A stretch of DNA of 36,588 nt, taken from the NCBI GenBank assembly GCA_947473045.1, contig CANJCO010000052.1:1-36588 (forward strand), read 5' to 3'. The DNA comes from Myxococcales bacterium (GTDB taxonomy: Bacteria; Myxococcota_A; Polyangia; Polyangiales; Polyangiaceae). Shown in pieces: positions 27,485-35,047 of this stretch (the stretch's first letter is position 1; each line of letters opens with the position of its first letter). The position numbers and the translations under genes are program-made. The notes under the pieces were generated by a model. It was not told where the DNA came from, searched no databases, and worked only from the letters and a program-made list of their open reading frames with translations.

Positions 27485-29025
27485 GGCACACCGCAGCGAC
27501 TGCATTCGCATTGGGTGCACTATGCACGCTTTTGGTGGCGCCCTCGCGAGGCGCGTCACCGCTCTCGTTGCTGCAGGCGGCGCGGGCGCGCGAGATGATC
27601 CTCGGCCTCGACCTCGAAGACGCAAGGCGCACGCTCGAAGGTCAACCCTCGGAAGCCCCGGAGATCCCGCGCGAGCGGGGTCGCCTCGCGCTCTACGAGG
27701 CCGACTGCGATGCCGCGGCGTCCGCGCTTGCGCCCCTCGCGCTCGCGAAAGACGAAGAGGGCAGCATGCTGCTCGACATCGCTCGGGGCTGCGCGCGGGT
27801 CACCGCCGCCGTCGTTGAAGATCGCGACGACGCGAGCGGCGTGGTGGTTCGGTATCAGGACGAGGCCGATCGGGCGCTGACCCCGCTCATCGTCGAAACC
27901 ATCATCAAGGCGCGAACGTCGCTGTCACGCGATCTCGGCGTCACGTGGCCCGCTCCGATGCGCGTGATCGTCGTACGCGATCTCCTGTCGCTCAGCGCGA
28001 TGACCGGCCTGCCTTACGAGTCGGCGCAGACAACCGGAACCGTCGCCGTCGCGAAATGGGGCCGTGTCACGCTGCTCTCACCACGCGCGAGCCAGCACGG
28101 CTATGCGTGGCGCGACACCCTCGCACACGAGCTCACGCACCTCGCCGTCACGCGGCTGACCGTCGATCGTGCGCCTTTATGGCTCCAGGAGGGCCTCGCA
28201 AAGCGTGAGGAAGTGCGCTGGAGGGCCACCGGGCCGTTCGACGACCGACCCTCGGCAGACGCCGTCGCGCGCCGGGGCATCGACAAGAAGCTCGACCTTC
28301 CGCTCGGTAACCTCGGGCCGTCGATCGCGATGCTCCCAAGCGCCGAGGCCGCGAGCGCCGCGTTCGCAGAGGTCACCAGCTTCGTGCGCTTTTATGCAAC
28401 GACGGCAGGAGACGCCGCGCTGAAGCAGCTGCTCGCCGAGCTCCGCGGCGGAAAGAACGTCGATGACGCGCTCAAAGTCGCCAGCGGCAGCGATCTCGCG
28501 GGGTGGGACACCAAATGGCGCGCAGAGATCATGAAGCGCGCGAGCGAGCCCGTGCCTGGCCTCGACCCGCCGTCGGTCGATCCGAAAGCGCTGTCCGCGC
28601 TGCGCGATCGCGTGCGCCTGACCGAACTGCTCTTCGGCCGCGAACACTTTGCCGAGGCACAAACGGAGCTCACGCAGGCCGCGAGGTCGCCGATTGTAGC
28701 CCGTGATCCTTCGTTTGCGTATCTGACTGCCCGCGTCACCGAACGCGCCGCGACGGCCGAGCTGGCGCGTGCTAGCGTCGCCGATCCGGTGCGCGTGGCC
28801 GGGTCGTACGGGCCGTGGTGGGCCGTGCGCGGACGGCTCGCGCAGAGCGCCGGGGACGCCGCCGTATCGGAGCCGTCGTTCATCGAAGCCGTCGGCGAAG
28901 ATCCGTTTTCCATCGAGGCGAGTTGCCGGAGCCTCACCCCTGCCGCCCCCGCCCTGTCGCCCCCCGCGAGCGCGCTGTGCGCCGCAGCCCGCGCCGCGTC
29001 GGAGCCGGATCTCGGCAGAAACTAG
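27481..29025 (+). CDS. Exported zinc metalloprotease, peptidase-MA-like
   Basis: 514 residues. The N-terminus MRHTAATAFALGALCTLLVAPS is a signal peptide ending near SRGAS. The middle contains the gluzincin motif HELTH (His216, Glu217, His220) and, 16 residues on, WLQEGLAKREE, where Glu237 is the expected third zinc ligand. This is the arrangement of the peptidase-MA family. The C-terminal third is Ala-rich and helical, possibly TPR-like (LTELLFGREHFAEAQTELTQAA). A periplasmic or secreted protease is expected; the target is unknown. Four-base overlap with the DUF4175-like gene suggests coordinated production. Confidence 0.78.
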   Translation: MRHTAATAFALGALCTLLVAPSRGASPLSLLQAARAREMILGLDLEDARRTLEGQPSEAPEIPRERGRLALYEADCDAAASALAPLALAKDEEGSMLLDIARGCARVTAAVVEDRDDASGVVVRYQDEADRALTPLIVETIIKARTSLSRDLGVTWPAPMRVIVVRDLLSLSAMTGLPYESAQTTGTVAVAKWGRVTLLSPRASQHGYAWRDTLAHELTHLAVTRLTVDRAPLWLQEGLAKREEVRWRATGPFDDRPSADAVARRGIDKKLDLPLGNLGPSIAMLPSAEAASAAFAEVTSFVRFYATTAGDAALKQLLAELRGGKNVDDALKVASGSDLAGWDTKWRAEIMKRASEPVPGLDPPSVDPKALSALRDRVRLTELLFGREHFAEAQTELTQAARSPIVARDPSFAYLTARVTERAATAELARASVADPVRVAGSYGPWWAVRGRLAQSAGDAAVSEPSFIEAVGEDPFSIEASCRSLTPAAPALSPPASALCAAARAASEPDLGRN

Positions 29026-29165
29026 GCGCGTCGCGCCATTTCTGCGGGCGAGATTGACCGCGTCCCGAAAGGGCAGGTATTTTGAGCACCCACGGTGCGC
29101 GAAGTCGGCGCGCGAAGAAGCTTTTCACCGCACGAGCCCGCTACGGCGGCCCCAAGAAGCCATTC

Positions 29166-30047
29166 ATGAGCGCCCTCACCTACGCTGCCGCACAATTGCT
29201 CCGGGTCCTGCCGCGTCGGAGGGTGAGCCGCGCCATGGGCGCACTCGCCGATCACGCGTGGGCCGCCCCGCTCGGCCGCGCGGTCGTCGGCCTTTATTCG
29301 CGCGCCTACGACATCGACACCTCCGAGTGCCGAAAAACCGAAGGCTGGCGAAGTTTCGACGAGTTTTTCACGCGTGAGCTGCGCGGGGGCGCCAGACCGC
29401 TCGAAGGCGACGATCGCGTGCTCGTGAGCCCGGCAGACGGCCGCGTCGATTCGATGGGACCGATTTCGTCGTCCTCGACGTTCCTGGTCAAGGGCCGCCC
29501 TTACCGGGTCGACGAGCTCGTTGGTGACGCGACCGAGGCGCGCCGGTACGAGGGTGGCGCAGGGTGCGTGGTCTACCTGTCTCCGCGCGACTACCACCGC
29601 GTCCACTCGCCCGTTCGCGGCAAAATCACCGAAATCAGGAGCCTTCCAGGCGACTACTATCCCGTCAACGCGATCGGCATCGACCACGTCAAAGACCTCT
29701 TCGCCATCAACCGGCGCGTCGCGATTTGCATCGACACCCCCGACGACGTGGGCCTCGGACGCGTGACGGTCGTGATGGTCGCCGCGATTGTCGTAGGCCG
29801 CATTACCGTGACCGGCATCGACGCTCAGGACGTTCCGCTGGGGCTCCACCGCATGAGCCCCGGCCTCGAGATCGAGCGCGGCGACGAGCTCGGCATCTTT
29901 CATCTGGGCTCGACCGCGGTGGTCTTCGTCGAGCCACAAGCTGCGGGCCGTTGGCTCGCCAGCGAAGGCCCCATTCAATACGGGCGCGGCCTGCTCGAAG
30001 CACGTCATGAGGGCCACGGCGCCCGAAGCAAGGGGACGAGCGAATGA
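29166..30047 (+). CDS. psd: Phosphatidylserine decarboxylase proenzyme
   Basis: A 293-residue self-processing enzyme that makes phosphatidylethanolamine at the inner membrane. The N-terminus from the ATG at 29166 (MSALTYAAAQLLRVLPRR) fits the usual Psd start; a TTG at 29082 would add an unconserved basic stretch. SPADGRVDSMG holds the protease-like Asp, YHRVHSPVRG the His, and LGST the cleavage site, with Ser249 becoming the pyruvoyl group. GDYYPVN and FAINRRVAI are also conserved. The next gene, a methyltransferase, overlaps by four bases. No phosphatidylserine synthase gene is adjacent. Confidence 0.95.
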   Translation: MSALTYAAAQLLRVLPRRRVSRAMGALADHAWAAPLGRAVVGLYSRAYDIDTSECRKTEGWRSFDEFFTRELRGGARPLEGDDRVLVSPADGRVDSMGPISSSSTFLVKGRPYRVDELVGDATEARRYEGGAGCVVYLSPRDYHRVHSPVRGKITEIRSLPGDYYPVNAIGIDHVKDLFAINRRVAICIDTPDDVGLGRVTVVMVAAIVVGRITVTGIDAQDVPLGLHRMSPGLEIERGDELGIFHLGSTAVVFVEPQAAGRWLASEGPIQYGRGLLEARHEGHGARSKGTSE

Positions 30048-31828
30048 GCGACGAACGCCTGCCCGACACGAAAAACGGAGCCCATGGCGCGCCTTCCAGC
30101 GACGACGGACTGTCGCCCGGTTCTTCGCCCGACGCGGCCGCCGAGCGCGCAGCGCGGAGACGAAGCCGCAGCAAGCTGACGCTTCGCATCCCCGATGACG
30201 AGGTCGCGCGCCCCACGCCTACGCCGATCGGCGCCTACGTCCCGATGTCTACGAAAGCCCCGCGCGACGTAGCGACGAGCCCCGCGGCGACGCCCGACGA
30301 TGTCCCGATCATGCCCATGCGCATCATCGACGTGGGCGGATCGGCACCGCCGCCGCGTTCCGCCGACGCGCCGGCTCCGGCTCCGGCGGCGAGTGACGAC
30401 AGCTGGACTCCCTACCAGCCGAGCGTCGCGGACAAATCGGTTCCGTCACCCGGCGCCTACAGCTCGCTTGACCTCTCGGTCGAAATCTCGGTCGATGAGC
30501 TGTCGATGACCACCGAGATGCGAAGCGCCGCCAAGGCCGTCGACGACCTGGCGACCACGTCTGAGGTGCCGATCGCGGCGCTCAGCTCGAGTCTCCTGTT
30601 CGACGCCGACGCGAGTCAGGCGAACGTCGCAGCGATGACCGCCGAAGCGGCCGAGCGCCTCGCGCCAGCTTCTTCACCGCCCCCCGCGCCACGCGCCGAC
30701 GTGCCGATTTCGATCCCGCGAGCGGCCGCCATTCCCTCCGAGCTGAGCGCCGACGCAACGCTTGTCTCGGAGGCCTCGGCGATGGGCGACGACGCGGCGG
30801 AGGCTGCGCTTAGGGCGCTCGACGCACTCGAAGGTGAGCGCGAATCCGCGCGGGGCGACGTCGCCGAGCTCGAGGCCGACGACGTGATGACCGAGGAGCC
30901 GATCGCGGCCCGCGCGAGCGCCGCGCGCCCAGCCTCCACGCCCCCGGCGCGCCCCAGCCTGCCGCCCAACTCGAAGCAGGAAGGCAAGGCGCCCCCGCTT
31001 CCTCCGCCCGCGCAAAGAGCGCCGTCAAGCTCCCAGCCCACCCCTTCGCCGCCGTCGGTCGCCGACGCCTCGCAGCGTCGCAAGACGCGCGCGTGGTGGG
31101 AAGAGATGTTCGGCGAAGATTATCTGCGCGCGATGGCGAAGATCTCCGACGAGCAGATCGCGACCGAGGTCGACTTCATCGAAGACAGCCTGGGCGTGGC
31201 CAAGGGCGGCACCATGCTCGATCTCGCCTGCGGCACGGGTCGCCACGCGATCGAGTTCGCCAGGCGCGGCTACCAGGCCGTCGGCTTCGACCTGAGCCTC
31301 ACGATGCTGGCCCGCGCGGCCGACGAGGCGCAGGACCGCGACCAGAAGCTCAATTTCGTGCAAGGCGACATGCGCGAGATGCCTTTCGAAAATGCATTCG
31401 ACGGCGTCTACTGCTGGAACACGAGCTTCGGGTTCTTCGACGAAGAGAAGAACGCGAGCGTCATCGGCAAAGTGCACCGCGCCCTGCGTGCCGGCGGCCA
31501 GTTCGTCCTCGACGTCGTCAACCGCGACTTCATCGCCTCGCACGCGCCGTCGCTCGTCTGGTTCGAGGGCGACGGCTGCGTGTGCATGGACGAGATGCAG
31601 ATCGACTGGATTACCAGTCGGATGCGCGTCAAGCGCACGATGATGATCGACGACGGTCGCTCGAAGGAAATCGAGTACTCGATCCGCGTCTATTCGCTGC
31701 ACGAGCTCGGCAAGCTCCTGCACGATCAGGGCTTCCGCATCGCCGAGGTGAGCGGCCGAACGGCCACGCCCGGGGTATTTTTTGGGGCGGAGTCGCCGCG
31801 TACGCTCATCCTCGCCGAGAAGCGGTAA
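30044..31828 (+). CDS. Class I SAM methyltransferase with long disordered N-terminal region
   Basis: 594 residues. Residues 1-345 are Ala/Pro/Ser/Asp-rich low-complexity sequence with no visible domain. From about residue 350 (RKTRAWWEEMFGEDYLRAM) begins a methyltransferase. Motif I is MLDLACGTGRHAIEF (391-405), then VGFDLSLTML (acidic end of strand 2), and GDMREMPF and FDGVYCWNTSFGFFD (motifs II and III). The start overlaps psd by four bases. Phosphatidylethanolamine N-methylation would suit that position, but the fold alone does not show it. The long acidic tail is unusual for a soluble methyltransferase and may be a tether or protein-interaction arm. Confidence 0.75.
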   Translation: MSDERLPDTKNGAHGAPSSDDGLSPGSSPDAAAERAARRRSRSKLTLRIPDDEVARPTPTPIGAYVPMSTKAPRDVATSPAATPDDVPIMPMRIIDVGGSAPPPRSADAPAPAPAASDDSWTPYQPSVADKSVPSPGAYSSLDLSVEISVDELSMTTEMRSAAKAVDDLATTSEVPIAALSSSLLFDADASQANVAAMTAEAAERLAPASSPPPAPRADVPISIPRAAAIPSELSADATLVSEASAMGDDAAEAALRALDALEGERESARGDVAELEADDVMTEEPIAARASAARPASTPPARPSLPPNSKQEGKAPPLPPPAQRAPSSSQPTPSPPSVADASQRRKTRAWWEEMFGEDYLRAMAKISDEQIATEVDFIEDSLGVAKGGTMLDLACGTGRHAIEFARRGYQAVGFDLSLTMLARAADEAQDRDQKLNFVQGDMREMPFENAFDGVYCWNTSFGFFDEEKNASVIGKVHRALRAGGQFVLDVVNRDFIASHAPSLVWFEGDGCVCMDEMQIDWITSRMRVKRTMMIDDGRSKEIEYSIRVYSLHELGKLLHDQGFRIAEVSGRTATPGVFFGAESPRTLILAEKR

Positions 31829-31842
31829 GCCTCGTTTCCTGT

Positions 31843-31848
31843 TAGAAT
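31843..31848 (+). promoter_or_regulatory. Putative -10 box of def
   Basis: TAGAAT, one mismatch from the TATAAT consensus, eight bases before the ATG at 31857 and without a Shine-Dalgarno sequence. The best single example of the start-proximal pattern in the window. Confidence 0.42.
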
Positions 31849-31856
31849 CACGCGCA

Positions 31857-32432
31857 ATGGCGATTCTGAAGATTGCGACGCTCGGGCACCCCGTACTGCG
31901 GGAAATCGCGCGGCCTCTCAGCCGCGAAGAGCTCAGCTCTCCCGACACGCAGCGCTTCATCGACGACCTCATCGAGACGATGATCGACGCGAGCGGCGCC
32001 GGCCTCGCCGCGCCGCAGGTGTACCGTCCGGTTCGGGTGTGCGCGATCTGGGTGAAGGACAACCCGCGCTACCCCTACAAGCCCAACTTCCCGCTCACGA
32101 TCCTCGTCAACCCCGAGCTCACCCCGCTCACCACCGATACGTTTCTGAACTACGAGGGGTGCCTGTCGGTTCCGAACCTGCGTGGCGAGGCGCCGCGGGT
32201 CACGCACTTGCGCGTGAGGGCCTGGGACAGGCACGGAGCCGATCTCGACTTCGAAGTGAAAGGCCTGACAGCAGGCACCTTCCAGCACGAGTGTGATCAC
32301 CTCGACGGCAAGGTCTTCGTCGATCGCGTGGTCGACACGCGTTCGCTCACGACCTGGGCTGATTTCGAGCGCTATCACCTCGCGGGCTTCGCCGAACGAG
32401 CCCGGGCGATCGTCGCAAAATACGGAGCCTAA
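31857..32432 (+). CDS. def: Peptide deformylase
   Basis: A 191-residue metalloenzyme removing the N-formyl group from nascent proteins. All three motifs are intact: GAGLAAPQ (47-54), EGCLS (100-104, Cys102 as metal ligand) and HECDH (144-148, His ligands and catalytic Glu145). Length and the MAILKIATLGHPVL start are normal. It follows the methyltransferase by 28 bases but has its own promoter-like box. The stop codon TAA forms the loop of a perfect 7-bp hairpin shared with the convergent gene. Confidence 0.96.
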   Translation: MAILKIATLGHPVLREIARPLSREELSSPDTQRFIDDLIETMIDASGAGLAAPQVYRPVRVCAIWVKDNPRYPYKPNFPLTILVNPELTPLTTDTFLNYEGCLSVPNLRGEAPRVTHLRVRAWDRHGADLDFEVKGLTAGTFQHECDHLDGKVFVDRVVDTRSLTTWADFERYHLAGFAERARAIVAKYGA

Positions 32433-32439
32433 GGCTCCG
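32423..32439. terminator. Hairpin with overlapping stop codons of convergent genes in its loop
   Basis: CGGAGCC (32423-32429), TAA (32430-32432), GGCTCCG (32433-32439). The loop is the def stop codon; on the minus strand the propeller gene's TAG (32429-32431) overlaps it. The symmetry would give the same hairpin in both transcripts. There is no T-tract, so termination is inferred. Confidence 0.5.
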
Positions 32440-33580
32440 CGAACGCCACTCCGTCGGGGTAGACGCCGACGGCCCAACGATGCTTCGTCGCGAGCGTGAC
32501 CGGGTCGATCTCGAGCAGCGCGCCGCTCGCCGTATGGTCGCCCTCGCACACCTCGTAAACACGGCCGTCGCGCGCGCGCTTCACCGCGTGAGGGTTGCGG
32601 CACGCGTCTCCCGTGTATTGTGCACGGTTTTCGACGGTTGCAGAGGCCAGGTTCACGCGCACGAGCCCGTCCGGTCCCTGCAGCGGCACCAGCACGGAGG
32701 TCGCGCCCACGAACTCCGGAATCATCGCGCGACCGCCGAGCACGAGCGTTTTGGACGCGACCATCGCCCGCGACGCCACGTCGAGCACGCGCAGATCGCC
32801 GCTCTCGAGATCGGCGACCGCGACCAGCGCTTCATCGGGCGACAGCGCCACGCCGTAGGGACCGTACCGCGGCGCACCGAGGACGCCGGGCGAGCCCCCG
32901 ACCGGCACCTTCGAGACCGGCAGTGACGGCTGCGTGAGGTCGACGAGCGCGATCTCGTCCGAGCCGTAGCAGGCCACAATCGCGAGCGCGTCCGACGCCG
33001 TCGTCAGCACCCCGTGCGGGGCCACGCACAGTGCCCTCGACGCCAGCATCCGCATCGAGCGGGCATCCCAGACTTGAAGCGTGGCGCTCATCTTCGAGGG
33101 CACCGCGCCCGCGGCCGCCTCGCGCATCGCCCGCTGCATGTCGAAGTGCGTGACGAGCACCCGCGAGCGATCGCGCGTGAGCACCACATCGCCTGGATTT
33201 TCGTCGGTTTCCGCGGACGCAACGACGCCGAGCGACGCGAGGTCGAGCGCGACGAGCGCACCCGCGCGATCGGCCCTGCCGTGGCCTGCGTGCCTTCCCC
33301 GGTTGGCCCGCGCTTCAGGGGGAAACGCGAGCGCGACGAACACGCGCCCTGCTCGCGCGTCGATCGCGAGGTGGTGCGGCGCTTCGTGCGCGGCAGGGTC
33401 GACGTCGACGTTCACGCGAATCACCGCGTCGCCGTCGCGATCGATCACGGCGACGTCGTCGGAGCCGTTGTCGGTCACGTACGCCGCGTGGCTCGCGGCG
33501 ATCGGCAGCGCAGCGCGCGCGCCCGCATCGGCGGCCGCTTCTGGCTTTTTTGCGCATGAGAGCAAGACGAGCGCGGCCAT
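32429..33580 (-). CDS. YVTN-type beta-propeller lipoprotein
   Basis: About 383 residues from the ATG at 33580. MAALVLLSC forms a very short lipoprotein signal with lipobox LLSC. An in-frame GTG at 33640 would give a longer, Arg-rich n-region but overlaps the divergent gene. The mature protein has repeated blade segments of the YVTN type: AAYVTDNGSDDVAVIDRDGD, GDVVLTRDRSRVLVTHF, YGPYGVALSPDEALVAVADL. About seven blades are expected. Such propellers are exported binding scaffolds; no catalytic residues are apparent. Ligand unknown. Convergent with def and divergent from the BNR protein, with only 19 bases between start codons. Confidence 0.72.
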   Translation of the reverse strand: MAALVLLSCAKKPEAAADAGARAALPIAASHAAYVTDNGSDDVAVIDRDGDAVIRVNVDVDPAAHEAPHHLAIDARAGRVFVALAFPPEARANRGRHAGHGRADRAGALVALDLASLGVVASAETDENPGDVVLTRDRSRVLVTHFDMQRAMREAAAGAVPSKMSATLQVWDARSMRMLASRALCVAPHGVLTTASDALAIVACYGSDEIALVDLTQPSLPVSKVPVGGSPGVLGAPRYGPYGVALSPDEALVAVADLESGDLRVLDVASRAMVASKTLVLGGRAMIPEFVGATSVLVPLQGPDGLVRVNLASATVENRAQYTGDACRNPHAVKRARDGRVYEVCEGDHTASGALLEIDPVTLATKHRWAVGVYPDGVAFAEP

Positions 33581-33585
33581 CGCAC

Positions 33586-33593
33586 GATATAGC
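33586..33593. promoter_or_regulatory. Shared divergent -10 region with dyad symmetry
   Basis: The sequence GATATAGC reads TATAGC (33588-33593) on plus, six bases before the GTG at 33600, and TATATC (33586-33591) on minus, five bases before the ATG at 33580. Both distances suit a transcript starting at the start codon, so two overlapping -10 boxes may drive two leaderless mRNAs in opposite directions. Confidence 0.42.
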
Positions 33594-33599
33594 CGTGGG

Positions 33600-34931
33600 G
33601 TGCCACGCTTGGCCCTTCGATTCGCAGCGCTGTCGCTCACCTTCGCCGCAGCATACGCCGAGGCGCCTGCGCAGGCGAACGGCCGCTTCCCGCGCGCCCA
33701 GCAACTGGTCATCTCGCGCACCGATCCCAGTCGCATGTTTCTGCGCGCCACCTTCGGCGTCATCGCGTCGACCGACGGCGGCCAGCGTTGGCGGTGGCTG
33801 TGCGAACAGGCCATGGGCTTTTCGGGCTCGTGGGATCCGCCGATCGCGATCGCGCCGCATCAGGAGCTCGTCGTGGGGCTCACCGAGGGACTGGCGACGA
33901 CGGCCGACGGATGCACGATGCACACAACCCTGGCCGGCGAGCTCGTCAGTGATTTGTCGGTGACGACCACCGGCGACCTGATGCTGGCGCTTTCAACCCC
34001 CGGGAAACCGGCAACGGTGCGCGTGCGCAACGCAGCCGGGCAACTGTCGCCGGCGGGCGCAGGGCTCCCGGGCGTTTACATCGACACGCTCGACGCCGCG
34101 CCAAGCCGGCCTTCCCGCGTCTACGCCACTGGCATACGCGTCGGCGCATCACCCGAGCCGCACCTGTTCGTCTCGAACGATCGCGGCGCGACACTGCGCG
34201 AACTGCACCCGAAGCTGGAGGCGCAAGGTCGGCTCTTTCTTTCCGCGATCGATCCGCGCGATCCCGACCACATTTTCATTCGCGCGCTCGGCGAAAGCGG
34301 CAGCGACCTCATCGTGTCGCGCGACGGCGGGGCCTCTTTTCGGCTGGCGCTTCACCTCGACGGGGCGATGCAGGGCTTCGCAATGAGCCCGGACGGACAG
34401 CGCGTGTGGGTAGGCTCGACCGATCCAAAGCAGGGCATTTACCGATCGCGCGATGGCGGCGAGACGTTCACGCAGGGCGCCAGGCTGGTCGTTTACTGCC
34501 TCGCGTACGCAGCGAACACGCTCTACGCGTGCTCCGAGGCCTTCCGACCGGACGGGTTCGCGGTGGGCGTAAGCCATGACGACGGCACGACCGTGGCCCC
34601 GCTGGCCCGCTTCTCCGATGTCGAGGGCCCGGTGCGCTGCGACGCAGGCGCCGGAGCGCGATGCGACGGCGAGCCGTGGGCGCAGATGCACGCGACGCTC
34701 GCGGCGGTGTCTGCGCCGGCGCCAGAGCTCGACGCGCCGCCTTCGCAGCCGGACGCCGCGCGCTCGCCCTCCCCGCCCGCCGACGCTCGTGCCCCTGCCC
34801 CCGGCCGCGCTTGCGCATGCTCGGTGCCAACAAGCGCAGCTCCGCCGCCTACGAGCCTGGGCGCCTTCTTCGCGCTCGCGCTCGCGGGCCTGGGGCGCCG
34901 AAGTCGGTCCGCGCGCGTGGATCGCAGCTGA
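33600..34931 (+). CDS. Exported BNR-repeat protein with MYXO-CTERM-like sorting tag
   Basis: 443 residues from a GTG. The signal peptide is PRLALRFAALSLTFAAAYA. The body is a propeller with Asp-box repeats: STDGGQRW, SRDGGASF and SRDGGETF, plus SNDRGATL. This is the sialidase/BNR type, but no sialidase active-site Arg set was identified, so glycosidase activity is not claimed. Near residue 380 a Pro/Ala-rich spacer begins. The end shows a CAC pair, a hydrophobic helix (SLGAFFALALAGLG) and an Arg-rich tail (RRSRSARVDRS). That is the MYXO-CTERM layout, where a myxosortase-type enzyme is thought to cut and anchor proteins at the cell surface. It is a strong taxonomic marker. Confidence 0.78.
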   Translation: MPRLALRFAALSLTFAAAYAEAPAQANGRFPRAQQLVISRTDPSRMFLRATFGVIASTDGGQRWRWLCEQAMGFSGSWDPPIAIAPHQELVVGLTEGLATTADGCTMHTTLAGELVSDLSVTTTGDLMLALSTPGKPATVRVRNAAGQLSPAGAGLPGVYIDTLDAAPSRPSRVYATGIRVGASPEPHLFVSNDRGATLRELHPKLEAQGRLFLSAIDPRDPDHIFIRALGESGSDLIVSRDGGASFRLALHLDGAMQGFAMSPDGQRVWVGSTDPKQGIYRSRDGGETFTQGARLVVYCLAYAANTLYACSEAFRPDGFAVGVSHDDGTTVAPLARFSDVEGPVRCDAGAGARCDGEPWAQMHATLAAVSAPAPELDAPPSQPDAARSPSPPADARAPAPGRACACSVPTSAAPPPTSLGAFFALALAGLGRRSRSARVDRS

Positions 34932-34977
34932 CCCACCGCGCTGGCCCACCCGGACACCAGCCAGCCTTCGACGCGGG

Positions 34978-34995
34978 GTAAAAAGCCTATTTTAC
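34978..34995. promoter_or_regulatory. AT-rich inverted repeat upstream of a lipoprotein gene
   Basis: GTAAAA (34978-34983) and TTTTAC (34990-34995) form a 6-bp dyad around AGCCTA, 52 bases before the ATG at 35048. TATTTT (34989-34994) inside it could be a -10 box. In this GC-rich region it may be an operator or promoter. Low confidence. Confidence 0.3.
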
Positions 34996-35047
34996 AAGGT
35001 TTTCGCGAGAGTCGTCCGCTGGCCGCGCGTTTGCATTGATGGGTTGC

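Noticed and set aside
33581-33640. GTG start at 33640 for the YVTN lipoprotein
   Set aside because: It would give a longer Arg-rich signal, but it overlaps the signal peptide of the divergent gene and ignores the close TATATC box. Kept as an alternative only.
33600-34931. Sialidase activity for the BNR protein
   Set aside because: Asp boxes alone are common in non-enzymatic propellers, and no arginine triad or catalytic Tyr/Glu pair was identified.
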